Shown in pieces: positions 56,964 to 64,000 of a stretch of DNA of 64,000 nucleotides; the first letter of the stretch is position 1, and each line of letters starts with the position of its first letter. The notes under the pieces are model-generated. The model did not search any database. It was given only the letters and a program-made list of their open reading frames with translations, and had not been told where the DNA came from. Origin of the DNA: Pantoea dispersa. Lineage in GTDB: Bacteria; Pseudomonadota; Gammaproteobacteria; Enterobacterales; Enterobacteriaceae. A program made the position numbers and the translations under genes. The stretch lies in the NCBI RefSeq assembly GCF_014155765.1, contig NZ_SCKT01000010.1, forward strand, positions 102,853-166,852, in the 5' to 3' direction.

Positions 56964-58472
56964 ATGCAACCGTTATTGCAACTCAGGGGAATTGAAAAAT
57001 CATTTCCCGGCGTGAAGGCGCTCAACGGCGCGTCGCTGGCGGTCTATCCCGGGCGCGTGATGGCGTTAGTGGGAGAGAACGGCGCGGGCAAATCCACCAT
57101 GATGAAGGTGCTGACCGGCATCTACAGCATGGACGCCGGTTCGCTGCACTGGCTGGGAAAAGAAGTGACGTTCTCCGGACCGAAATCGTCTCAGGAAGCC
57201 GGCATCGGCATCATCCATCAGGAGCTGAACCTGATCCCGCAGCTGACCGTTGCGGAAAATATTTTCCTCGGCCGTGAATTCGTTAACCGCTTTGGCCGCA
57301 TCGACTGGAAACAGATGTATGCCGCGGCGGATGCGCTGTTAAAGCGCCTCAATCTGCGCTTCAGCAGCCACAAGCTGGTGGGCGATCTGTCGATTGGCGA
57401 CCAGCAAATGGTGGAGATCGCCAAAGTGCTCAGCTTCGAGTCGCAGGTCATCATTATGGATGAACCGACCGATGCGCTGACCGATACCGAAACCCTGTCG
57501 CTGTTCCGCGTCATCAATGAGCTGAAAGCGCAGGGCTGCGGCATTGTTTATATCTCCCACCGCATGAAAGAGATCTTTGAGATTTGCGACGACGTCACCG
57601 TGTTCCGCGACGGCCAGTTTATTGCCGAGCGCGCGGTAAACGATCTCAGCGAAGAGGCCCTGATCGAAATGATGGTCGGCCGCAAGCTTGAGGATCAGTA
57701 TCCGCATCTCGATCAGACACCGGGCGAGGTGCGGCTGCGGGTCGAGCACGTTAGCGGACCGGGCGTAGAAGATGTCAGCTTTACCCTGCGTAAGGGCGAG
57801 ATTCTGGGCATCTCCGGTCTGATGGGCGCGGGCCGCACCGAATTAATGAAGGTGCTGTACGGCGCGCTGCCGCGTACGCACGGCAAAGTGACGCTTAACG
57901 GCCGCGAGATTGTCACCCGCTCGCCGCAGGACGGCCTGGCCAACGGCATCGTCTATATCTCGGAAGACCGTAAGCGTGACGGGCTGGTGCTCGGGATGTC
58001 GGTCAAAGAGAACATGTCGCTGACCGCGCTGCGCTACTTCAGCCGCGCCGGTGGCGGCCTGAAGCACGCCGAAGAGCAGCTGGCGGTGGGCGATTTTATC
58101 CGCCTGTTCAATGTGAAAACGCCGTCAATGATGCAGCCGATCGGTCTGCTGTCCGGCGGTAATCAGCAAAAAGTGGCGATTGCGCGTGGCCTGATGACGC
58201 GCCCGGATGTGCTGATCCTCGACGAGCCGACGCGCGGCGTCGATGTCGGGGCGAAAAAAGAGATCTATCAGTTAATTAACCAGTTTAAAGCCGAAGGGCT
58301 GAGCATCATCCTGGTGTCGTCGGAAATGCCGGAAGTGCTGGGCATGAGCGACCGCATTCTGGTGATGCATGAAGGCCATCTGAGTGGCGAATTTTCCCGT
58401 GAGCAGGCTACCCAGGAATCCCTGATGGCAGCGGCGGTCGGTAAGCAACACAGCGAGGAGTTAGTTGTATGA
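56964..58472 (+). CDS. rbsA: Ribose ABC transporter ATPase RbsA
   Basis: Double ATP-binding subunit of the ribose importer (502 aa; E. coli 501). N-terminal half: Walker [13 protein letters not shown], signature [13 protein letters not shown], Walker [13 protein letters not shown]. The C-terminal half has a degenerate P-loop region ([18 protein letters not shown]), signature [15 protein letters not shown] and [14 protein letters not shown]. Overlaps rbsC by 4 nt. Confidence 0.97.
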   Translation: MQPLLQLRGIEKSFPGVKALNGASLAVYPGRVMALVGENGAGKSTMMKVLTGIYSMDAGSLHWLGKEVTFSGPKSSQEAGIGIIHQELNLIPQLTVAENIFLGREFVNRFGRIDWKQMYAAADALLKRLNLRFSSHKLVGDLSIGDQQMVEIAKVLSFESQVIIMDEPTDALTDTETLSLFRVINELKAQGCGIVYISHRMKEIFEICDDVTVFRDGQFIAERAVNDLSEEALIEMMVGRKLEDQYPHLDQTPGEVRLRVEHVSGPGVEDVSFTLRKGEILGISGLMGAGRTELMKVLYGALPRTHGKVTLNGREIVTRSPQDGLANGIVYISEDRKRDGLVLGMSVKENMSLTALRYFSRAGGGLKHAEEQLAVGDFIRLFNVKTPSMMQPIGLLSGGNQQKVAIARGLMTRPDVLILDEPTRGVDVGAKKEIYQLINQFKAEGLSIILVSSEMPEVLGMSDRILVMHEGHLSGEFSREQATQESLMAAAVGKQHSEELVV

Positions 58473-59440
58473 GTACCCAAACCTTACCTGCCAGCCGTCG
58501 CTGGTTCAGCAAAGCCTGGCTGCTGGAGCAGAAATCGCTGATCGCGCTGATTGTGCTGATCGCCGTGGTTGCCAGCCAGAGCCCGAACTTCTTCACGCTG
58601 CCCAACATGTTCAACATCCTGCAGCAGACATCGGTCAACGCCATCATGGCGGTGGGCATGACGCTGGTGATCCTGACCTCAGGCATCGACCTTTCGGTCG
58701 GCTCGCTGCTGGCGCTGACCGGCGCGGTAGCGGCATCGATTGTCGGGCTGGAAGTTAATGCATTGGTGGCCGTAGCGGCATCGCTGGCGCTGGGTGCCTT
58801 TATTGGTGCCATTACCGGTGTGATTGTGGCACGCGGCAAGGTGCAGGCGTTTATCGCTACGCTGGTGATGATGCTGCTGCTGCGCGGCGTCACCATGGTT
58901 TACACCAACGGCAGTCCGATCAACACCGGCTTCAGCGATAACGCCGATCTGTTTGGCTGGTTCGGCATTGGCCGTCCGCTGGGCATTCCGACGCCGGTAT
59001 GGCTGATGGCGGTGGTGTTCGCGCTGGCGTGGTACATGCTGCATCACACCCGCCTCGGCCGCTATATCTATGCGCTGGGCGGAAACGAAGCGGCCACGCG
59101 CCTGTCCGGCATCAATGTTAACCGCGTTAAAGTCATCGTCTATTCGCTGTGCGGCCTGCTGGCGGCGCTGGCGGGCACCATCGAAGTGGCGCGTCTCTCT
59201 TCCGCGCAGCCGACGGCGGGCACCGGTTATGAACTGGATGCGATTGCCGCAGTAGTGCTGGGCGGTACCAGCCTCGCGGGCGGTAAAGGGCGCATTATGG
59301 GCACGCTGATCGGTGCGCTGATTCTCGGCTTCCTCAATAACGGCCTCAACCTGATGGGCGTATCGTCTTACTACCAGATGATTGTCAAAGCCGTCGTCAT
59401 TCTGCTGGCGGTGCTGGTGGATAACAAAAGCAGTAAGTAA
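58469..59440 (+). CDS. rbsC: Ribose ABC transporter permease RbsC
   Basis: Inner-membrane permease (323 aa; E. coli 321). Conserved blocks: NIMAVGMT-like [30 protein letters not shown] in part, [17 protein letters not shown] (EAA-like coupling loop), and [23 protein letters not shown]. About ten membrane segments. Confidence 0.96.
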   Translation: MSTQTLPASRRWFSKAWLLEQKSLIALIVLIAVVASQSPNFFTLPNMFNILQQTSVNAIMAVGMTLVILTSGIDLSVGSLLALTGAVAASIVGLEVNALVAVAASLALGAFIGAITGVIVARGKVQAFIATLVMMLLLRGVTMVYTNGSPINTGFSDNADLFGWFGIGRPLGIPTPVWLMAVVFALAWYMLHHTRLGRYIYALGGNEAATRLSGINVNRVKVIVYSLCGLLAALAGTIEVARLSSAQPTAGTGYELDAIAAVVLGGTSLAGGKGRIMGTLIGALILGFLNNGLNLMGVSSYYQMIVKAVVILLAVLVDNKSSK

Positions 59441-59467
59441 CTCTGACCTTCACACAGGATTAAAGAA

Positions 59468-60343
59468 ATGAAAAAGTTAACTGCATTGGCCGTCATCCTT
59501 GGCGCCACCCTCAGTGCTGGCGCGATGGCTAAGGATACGATTGCGCTGGTGGTCTCAACCCTGAATAACCCGTTCTTTGTGTCGCTGAAAGATGGCGCAC
59601 AGAAAGAAGCCGATAAGCTGGGCTATAACCTGGTGGTGCTCGACTCGCAGAACAACCCGGCAAAAGAGCTGGCAAACGTGCAGGATCTCACCGTGCGCGG
59701 CACCAAACTGCTGCTGATCAACCCAACGGATTCTGACGCGGTCGGTAACGCCGTGAAAATGGCTAACCAGGCGAACATCCCGGTGATTACGCTGGACCGT
59801 ATGGCGGCGCAGGGTAAAGTTGTCAGCCACGTGGCGTCTGATAACCGCTTCGGCGGCAAAATGGCCGGCGATTTCATCGCGAAGAAACTGGGCGACGGTG
59901 CGAAAATCATCGAGCTGCAGGGCATTGCCGGCACCTCCGCTGCCCGCGAGCGTGGTGAAGGCTTTAAGCAGGCCGCTGATGCACACAAATTCAACGTGCT
60001 GGCCAGCCAGCCGGCCGACTTCGACCGTACTAAAGGTCTGAACGTGATGCAGAACCTGCTGCAGGCGCATCCGGACGTGCAGGCAGTTTTTGCCCAGAAC
60101 GACGAAATGGCGCTGGGCGCGCTGCGTGCGCTGCAGACCGCAGGCAAAACCGACGTGCTGGTGGTGGGCTTTGACGGCACCGCGGACGGCGTGAAGGCGG
60201 TAGAATCCGGTAAACTCAGCGCGACCGTTGCACAGATGCCAGACAAGATTGGTATGATTGGCGTCGATACCGCAGATAAAGTTCTGAAGGGCGAAAAAGT
60301 GCAGGCGATCAACCCGGTTGACCTGAAACTGGTTACTAAATAA
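59468..60343 (+). CDS. rbsB: Ribose-binding periplasmic protein RbsB
   Basis: Periplasmic receptor for ribose transport and chemotaxis (291 aa; E. coli 296). Signal peptide [21 protein letters not shown], cut before KDT. Two Rossmann-type lobes; binding motifs [31 protein letters not shown] and [16 protein letters not shown] hairpin follows the gene, as often after abundant binding-protein genes. Confidence 0.97.
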   Translation: MKKLTALAVILGATLSAGAMAKDTIALVVSTLNNPFFVSLKDGAQKEADKLGYNLVVLDSQNNPAKELANVQDLTVRGTKLLLINPTDSDAVGNAVKMANQANIPVITLDRMAAQGKVVSHVASDNRFGGKMAGDFIAKKLGDGAKIIELQGIAGTSAARERGEGFKQAADAHKFNVLASQPADFDRTKGLNVMQNLLQAHPDVQAVFAQNDEMALGALRALQTAGKTDVLVVGFDGTADGVKAVESGKLSATVAQMPDKIGMIGVDTADKVLKGEKVQAINPVDLKLVTK

Positions 60344-60366
60344 AACCCAAAGAAAAGCATGGCAAC

Positions 60367-60387
60367 GCGCCACCCTCGCGGTGGCGC
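60367..60387 (+). other. Hairpin between rbsB and rbsK
   Basis: GCGCCACC-CTCGC-GGTGGCGC, a perfect 8-bp stem without a U run. It probably protects the rbsB message or reduces rbsK expression. Confidence 0.6.
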
Positions 60388-60407
60388 AACTTCCTGGATA
60401 ACTCCCT

Positions 60408-61337
60408 ATGAGCAAAAGCGCAAAACTGGCGGTACTCGGCAGCATCAACGCCGACCACATCCTCAACCTCGCCCATTTTCCCCGTCCGGGTGAAACGGTG
60501 ATCGGGAAACAGTATCAGGTTGCCTTTGGCGGTAAAGGGGCCAACCAGGCCGTCGCGGCTGGCCGTGCCGGCGCTGACATTGCTTTTATTGCCTGCGTGG
60601 GTGCAGATGACATCGGCGAACGTATTCGCCAGCAGCTGCAGCAGGACCAGATTGATACCGCTCCGGTGGAAACCGTGGCGCAGGAAGCCACCGGCGTGGC
60701 GATGATCTTCGTGAATGGCGAAGGCGAAAATAACATTGGCATCTACTCAGGCGCGAACGCGGCGCTGACGCCAGCCTGTGTGGAGCGCCACCAGCAGGTA
60801 ATTCGTTCGGCCGATGCGCTGCTGATGCAGCTGGAGTCGCCGCTGGACAGCGTGCTGGCCGCTGCCCGCATCGCGCGCGCCAGTCACACTCAGGTGATCC
60901 TTAATCCGGCGCCGGCGACCCAGCTCTCTGATGAGCTGCTGGCGCTGATCGACATTATTACGCCGAATGAGACCGAAGCGGAAATCCTCACCGGCATCGC
61001 CGTCAATGACGACGACGACGCGGCGCGGGCAGCCCAGGCGCTGCACGCCAAAGGCATCGATACCGTACTGATTACGCTGGGCCGGCGCGGCGTATGGCTC
61101 AGCGAGCAGGGCCAGGGACAGCGTATTCCTGGTTTCAGCGTGCAGGCGGTGGATACCATCGCTGCCGGTGATACCTTCAACGGTGCCTTCATTACCGCGC
61201 GGCTGGAAGGCGTGGCGATGCAGGATGCGGTTCGTTTTGCCCATGCGGCGGCAGCCATTGCCGTGACGCGCCCGGGCGCACAGCCCTCAGTGCCATGGCG
61301 CACTGAGATTGACGCATTCCTGCAGCAACAGGGTTAA
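60408..61337 (+). CDS. rbsK: Ribokinase RbsK
   Basis: Phosphorylates ribose to ribose 5-phosphate (309 aa, E. coli length). PfkB family: N-terminal [17 protein letters not shown], mid-protein LNPAPA and [13 protein letters not shown], and catalytic aspartate in [14 protein letters not shown]. rbsR starts 4 bp after its stop. Confidence 0.97.
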   Translation: MSKSAKLAVLGSINADHILNLAHFPRPGETVIGKQYQVAFGGKGANQAVAAGRAGADIAFIACVGADDIGERIRQQLQQDQIDTAPVETVAQEATGVAMIFVNGEGENNIGIYSGANAALTPACVERHQQVIRSADALLMQLESPLDSVLAAARIARASHTQVILNPAPATQLSDELLALIDIITPNETEAEILTGIAVNDDDDAARAAQALHAKGIDTVLITLGRRGVWLSEQGQGQRIPGFSVQAVDTIAAGDTFNGAFITARLEGVAMQDAVRFAHAAAAIAVTRPGAQPSVPWRTEIDAFLQQQG

Positions 61338-61341
61338 GCGC

Positions 61342-62334
61342 TTGGCTACCATGAAAGATGTCGCCCGTCTGGCGGGCGTCTCCACCTCCACCGTTTCGCA
61401 CGTTATCAACAACAACCGTTTTGTTAGCGAACAGGTGCGCGACAGAGTGGAACAGGCGATTCGCGAATTAAACTACGCGCCGTCGGCGCTGGCGCGCAGC
61501 CTGAAGATCAAGCAAACGCGCACCATTGGCATGTTACTGACCGCCAGCAGCAACCCGTTCTACTCGGAGGTGGTGCGCGGTGTAGAGAACAGCTGCTATG
61601 AACGCGGCTACAGCCTGATTCTGTGCAATACCGAAGGCGATGAAGAGCGCATGAATCGCAGCCTTGAAACGCTGATGCAGAAGCGCGTGGATGGCCTGCT
61701 GATGATGTGCACAGAAACCCATCTGCCCTCCGCCGACATCCTTAATCGCTATCCTTCGGTGCCGATGGTGATGATGGACTGGGCGCCGTTTGAAGGGCGC
61801 GGCGATATTATTCAGGATAACGCGCTGCTGGGCGGCGAACTGGCTACGCAGTATCTGATTGATCGCGGTTACACCCGCATCGCCTGTATTGCCGGGCCGC
61901 TGGATAAAACCCCGGCGCGCCTGCGTCTGGACGGTTTTCATCAGGCGATGGCTGCCAGTGGGCTGGCGGTGCCGCCGGGCTATGTGGTGGACGGCGATTT
62001 CGAATTTCAGGGCGGTTTCAACGCCATGAATCAGCTGCTGGCGCTCGATCCGCCACCGCAGGCGGTGTTTACCAGCAACGATGCGATGGCGGTGGGCGTC
62101 TATCACGCCCTGTATCAGGCGGGACTGCGCGTGCCGCAGGATATGGCGGTGATGGGCTATGACAACATTGAGCTGGCGCGCTATCTGACGCCGCCGCTCA
62201 GTACCATTCATCAGCCGAAAGATGAGCTGGGCGAGCTGGCCATTGATACGCTGATTCATCGTATGAGCGATCCCGACGCCAGCCAGCAAACGCTGGTGCT
62301 GACGCCGGAGCTGGTGGAGCGCGGTTCGGTTTAA
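61342..62334 (+). CDS. rbsR: LacI-family ribose repressor RbsR
   Basis: Repressor of rbs (330 aa, E. coli length). Helix-turn-helix at residues 4-25 ([22 protein letters not shown]), hinge helix near 50-58 (PSALARSLK), and periplasmic-binding-protein-like sensor domain ([33 protein letters not shown]). The start is a TTG at 61342, as in E. coli (M-A-T-M-K-D); the longer frame into rbsK is not used. Its stop shares TTAA with the convergent hsrA stop. Confidence 0.96.
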   Translation: MATMKDVARLAGVSTSTVSHVINNNRFVSEQVRDRVEQAIRELNYAPSALARSLKIKQTRTIGMLLTASSNPFYSEVVRGVENSCYERGYSLILCNTEGDEERMNRSLETLMQKRVDGLLMMCTETHLPSADILNRYPSVPMVMMDWAPFEGRGDIIQDNALLGGELATQYLIDRGYTRIACIAGPLDKTPARLRLDGFHQAMAASGLAVPPGYVVDGDFEFQGGFNAMNQLLALDPPPQAVFTSNDAMAVGVYHALYQAGLRVPQDMAVMGYDNIELARYLTPPLSTIHQPKDELGELAIDTLIHRMSDPDASQQTLVLTPELVERGSV

Positions 62335-63734
62335 CTGCTTTTACGCGTTTTCTCGCGGTTGGCGATCAGGTTACGGCCATCCCCCGGCCGTAACATCAGA
62401 AACGCCAGCGCCGACAGCACGGTAATCACACCCATGGTAAAGAAGGTGGCGTGGAACTGCTGCACCGTGGTGCTCTCAAAATCCTGGTAAAAGCGCAGCA
62501 CGGCGGCGCTGACCGCCACGCCAAAACTGATCGACACCTGCTGCGTTACCGCCAGCACGCTATTGCCGCCGCTGGCGTTCTCATCATTCAAATCCGCCAG
62601 TGTGATGGTATTCATGGCGGTAAACTGGGTGGACATCGCCATGCCCAGTACAAACAGCGCCACCAGCAGCATGATGATGCTTCCGTCCGGCGACTGCAGC
62701 GCGAAGCTGGCGACCAGCACGCCGATGATAACCGTAATGCCCACCAGCGTTTTACGATAGCCAAAGCGGCGCAGCACCTGAGTCACGGTGGATTTAGCCA
62801 GCAGCGAGCCAATCGCCGTGGGCCCCATCATGCAGCCGGCGATGATCGCCGGATAGCCAAATCCTACCTGTAACATCAGCGGCATCAGGAACGGAATACA
62901 GCCGGTACCGAGACGCGCGGCAATATTACCGATAATCCCGACGGAGAACGTGCGTGTCTTAAACATCGGCAGACTAATCAGCGGAGCCGGATGGCGGCGT
63001 GCATGCATAATATAGAGCAGCAGCAATACCACGCCGCTGACCAGCACCAGCACCGCCTGCCACGGCGATACGATACGCTCGCCAAACAGCTCGATGCCGA
63101 TGGAGATCAGCACCAGGCCAAAACCAAACAGCATAAAGCCGCCGAAATCGAAGCGGCGTTTTGGCGTGGTGAAGTCCGGCATATATTTGCGCGCATAGAA
63201 GATGCCGGCGATGCCGATAGGAATATTAATCAGGAAGATCCAGTGCCAGCTGGCGTAGGTGACCAGCAAACCACCGAGCATAGGGCCAAGAATCGGTCCG
63301 ACCAGGCCGGGCATGGTGACGAAGTTGAGTACCGGCAGCAGTTCGCTGCGCGGATAGGCGCGCAGCAGCGCCAGACGCGCTACCGGCATCATCATTGCTC
63401 CGCCAACGCCTTGCACCACGCGCGAAACCACCAGCATGCTCAGCGATCCGGACAGCGCACAGGCCAGTGACCCGAGCGTGAACAGGGAAACCGCCACAAT
63501 AAACACCTTACGCGTGCCAAAGCGATCGGCCAGCCAGCCGCTGACCGGAATCAACATCGCGACCGTGAGCGTATAACTGATGACGGCAGACTGCATGGCA
63601 AGTGGGGAACGTTCAAGGCTGGTGGCAATGGCGGGAAGCGCGGTATTCAGGATGGTGGCGTCGAGAGCCTGCATAAAAAACGCCATGGCGGCGATCCAGG
63701 GCAGGCCGGCCATACTGCGCGCGGAGCGAATCAT
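62331..63734 (-). CDS. hsrA: MFS multidrug-type transporter HsrA
   Basis: Fourteen-segment DHA2-type major facilitator (467 aa; E. coli HsrA 475). [30 protein letters not shown] is virtually the E. coli N-terminus; motif A is [13 protein letters not shown] and motif C is [15 protein letters not shown]. Overexpression of the E. coli gene affects the cell surface; its substrate is not known. ATG at 63734 has AAGGA 6 nt upstream. It lies between rbsR and an rRNA operon, as in E. coli. Confidence 0.94.
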   Translation of the reverse strand: MIRSARSMAGLPWIAAMAFFMQALDATILNTALPAIATSLERSPLAMQSAVISYTLTVAMLIPVSGWLADRFGTRKVFIVAVSLFTLGSLACALSGSLSMLVVSRVVQGVGGAMMMPVARLALLRAYPRSELLPVLNFVTMPGLVGPILGPMLGGLLVTYASWHWIFLINIPIGIAGIFYARKYMPDFTTPKRRFDFGGFMLFGFGLVLISIGIELFGERIVSPWQAVLVLVSGVVLLLLYIMHARRHPAPLISLPMFKTRTFSVGIIGNIAARLGTGCIPFLMPLMLQVGFGYPAIIAGCMMGPTAIGSLLAKSTVTQVLRRFGYRKTLVGITVIIGVLVASFALQSPDGSIIMLLVALFVLGMAMSTQFTAMNTITLADLNDENASGGNSVLAVTQQVSISFGVAVSAAVLRFYQDFESTTVQQFHATFFTMGVITVLSALAFLMLRPGDGRNLIANREKTRKSS

Positions 63735-63879
63735 TGAAAATCCTTCTTGAAGAAAATCGGTCAGCAAAGAGCGTAAGTTAAACAGGATAGCATCGGTCGC
63801 TGCGATGATGGCGCTGATTTGTGCCGCTGTGAGAGCTGATTTGCCTGATTATTAGACGGGAAATGTCTGTTTTTACCGC

Positions 63880-63965
63880 GTTCGTATAAAAAAGTAGCTT
63901 TCAGTCAATTTTTTTCAGGAAATGCTTGTCACTTCAGATTAACTCCCTATAATGCGCCACCACTG
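63880..63965 (+). promoter_or_regulatory. Ribosomal RNA operon P1 promoter
   Basis: TTGTCA (63926-63931) and TATAAT (63948-63953), 16 bp apart, with the GC-rich discriminator GCGCCACC typical of stringently controlled rrn P1. AT-rich tracts at about 63885-63918 fit an UP element and Fis region. The 16S gene lies beyond the window; position matches E. coli rrnC. Confidence 0.92.
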
Positions 63966-64000
63966 AGACGGCAAAGCGGCAACGCAGGCGGCTCAGCAGG

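Overview
The window is the replication-origin neighbourhood of an enterobacterial chromosome. The gene order (dgo, yidA, gyrB-recF-dnaN-dnaA, rpmH-rnpA-yidD-yidC-mnmE, adeP-yieH, phoU-pst, glmS-glmU, atp, rsmG-mnmG-oriC-mioC-asnC, viaA-ravA, kup, rbs, hsrA, rrn promoter) is the Escherichia coli order with local replacements. The G+C-rich coding sequence, the divergence from E. coli, and an ovothiol synthase like the one studied in Erwinia tasmaniensis suggest Erwiniaceae (Pantoea/Erwinia type). The genus is an inference; no marker here settles it.

Layout. 1-4.5 kb: D-galactonate operon dgoRKADT (minus strand, dgoT cut by the left edge) with two DgoR-type operators. 4.5-12 kb: yidA and the replication block gyrB-recF-dnaN-dnaA, with an ERIC-like palindrome between dnaN and recF. 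12-16 kb: rpmH, rnpA, yidD, yidC, mnmE. 16-24 kb: an accessory stretch with a hipBA toxin-antitoxin pair, a RutE-like nitroreductase, a flavin reductase, yieE, adeP and yieH, an 80-bp tandem repeat array, and an MFS transporter. 24-29 kb: phoU and the pstSCAB phosphate transporter under two Pho boxes. 29-30.6 kb: three fimbrial subunit genes with no usher, chaperone or major pilin. 30.8-34.2 kb: glmS and glmU, with the attTn7 target preserved and unoccupied. 34.5-41.7 kb: the complete atpIBEFHAGDC operon. 42.3-46.4 kb: rsmG, mnmG, oriC, mioC, asnC. 46.4-48.6 kb: ovoA, where E. coli has asnA. 48.7-53.8 kb: viaA, ravA, kup. 53.8-56.4 kb: qseBC and divergent ygiW. 56.4-62.3 kb: the ribose operon rbsDACBK and rbsR. 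62.3-63.7 kb: hsrA. The right edge carries a ribosomal RNA P1 promoter; the rRNA genes lie beyond the window.

Most of this is conserved core. The points that stand out are: a deviating R1 DnaA box in oriC; ovoA in the asnA slot, leaving asnC without its usual target; the orphan fimbrial tip genes between attTn7 and pstS; three structured intergenic repeat families (ERIC-like, 80-bp array, alternating twin palindromes); and hipBA with paired palindromes upstream. No clearly new multi-gene system is evident. The orphan fimbrial trio and the ovoA insertion are the best candidates for follow-up.
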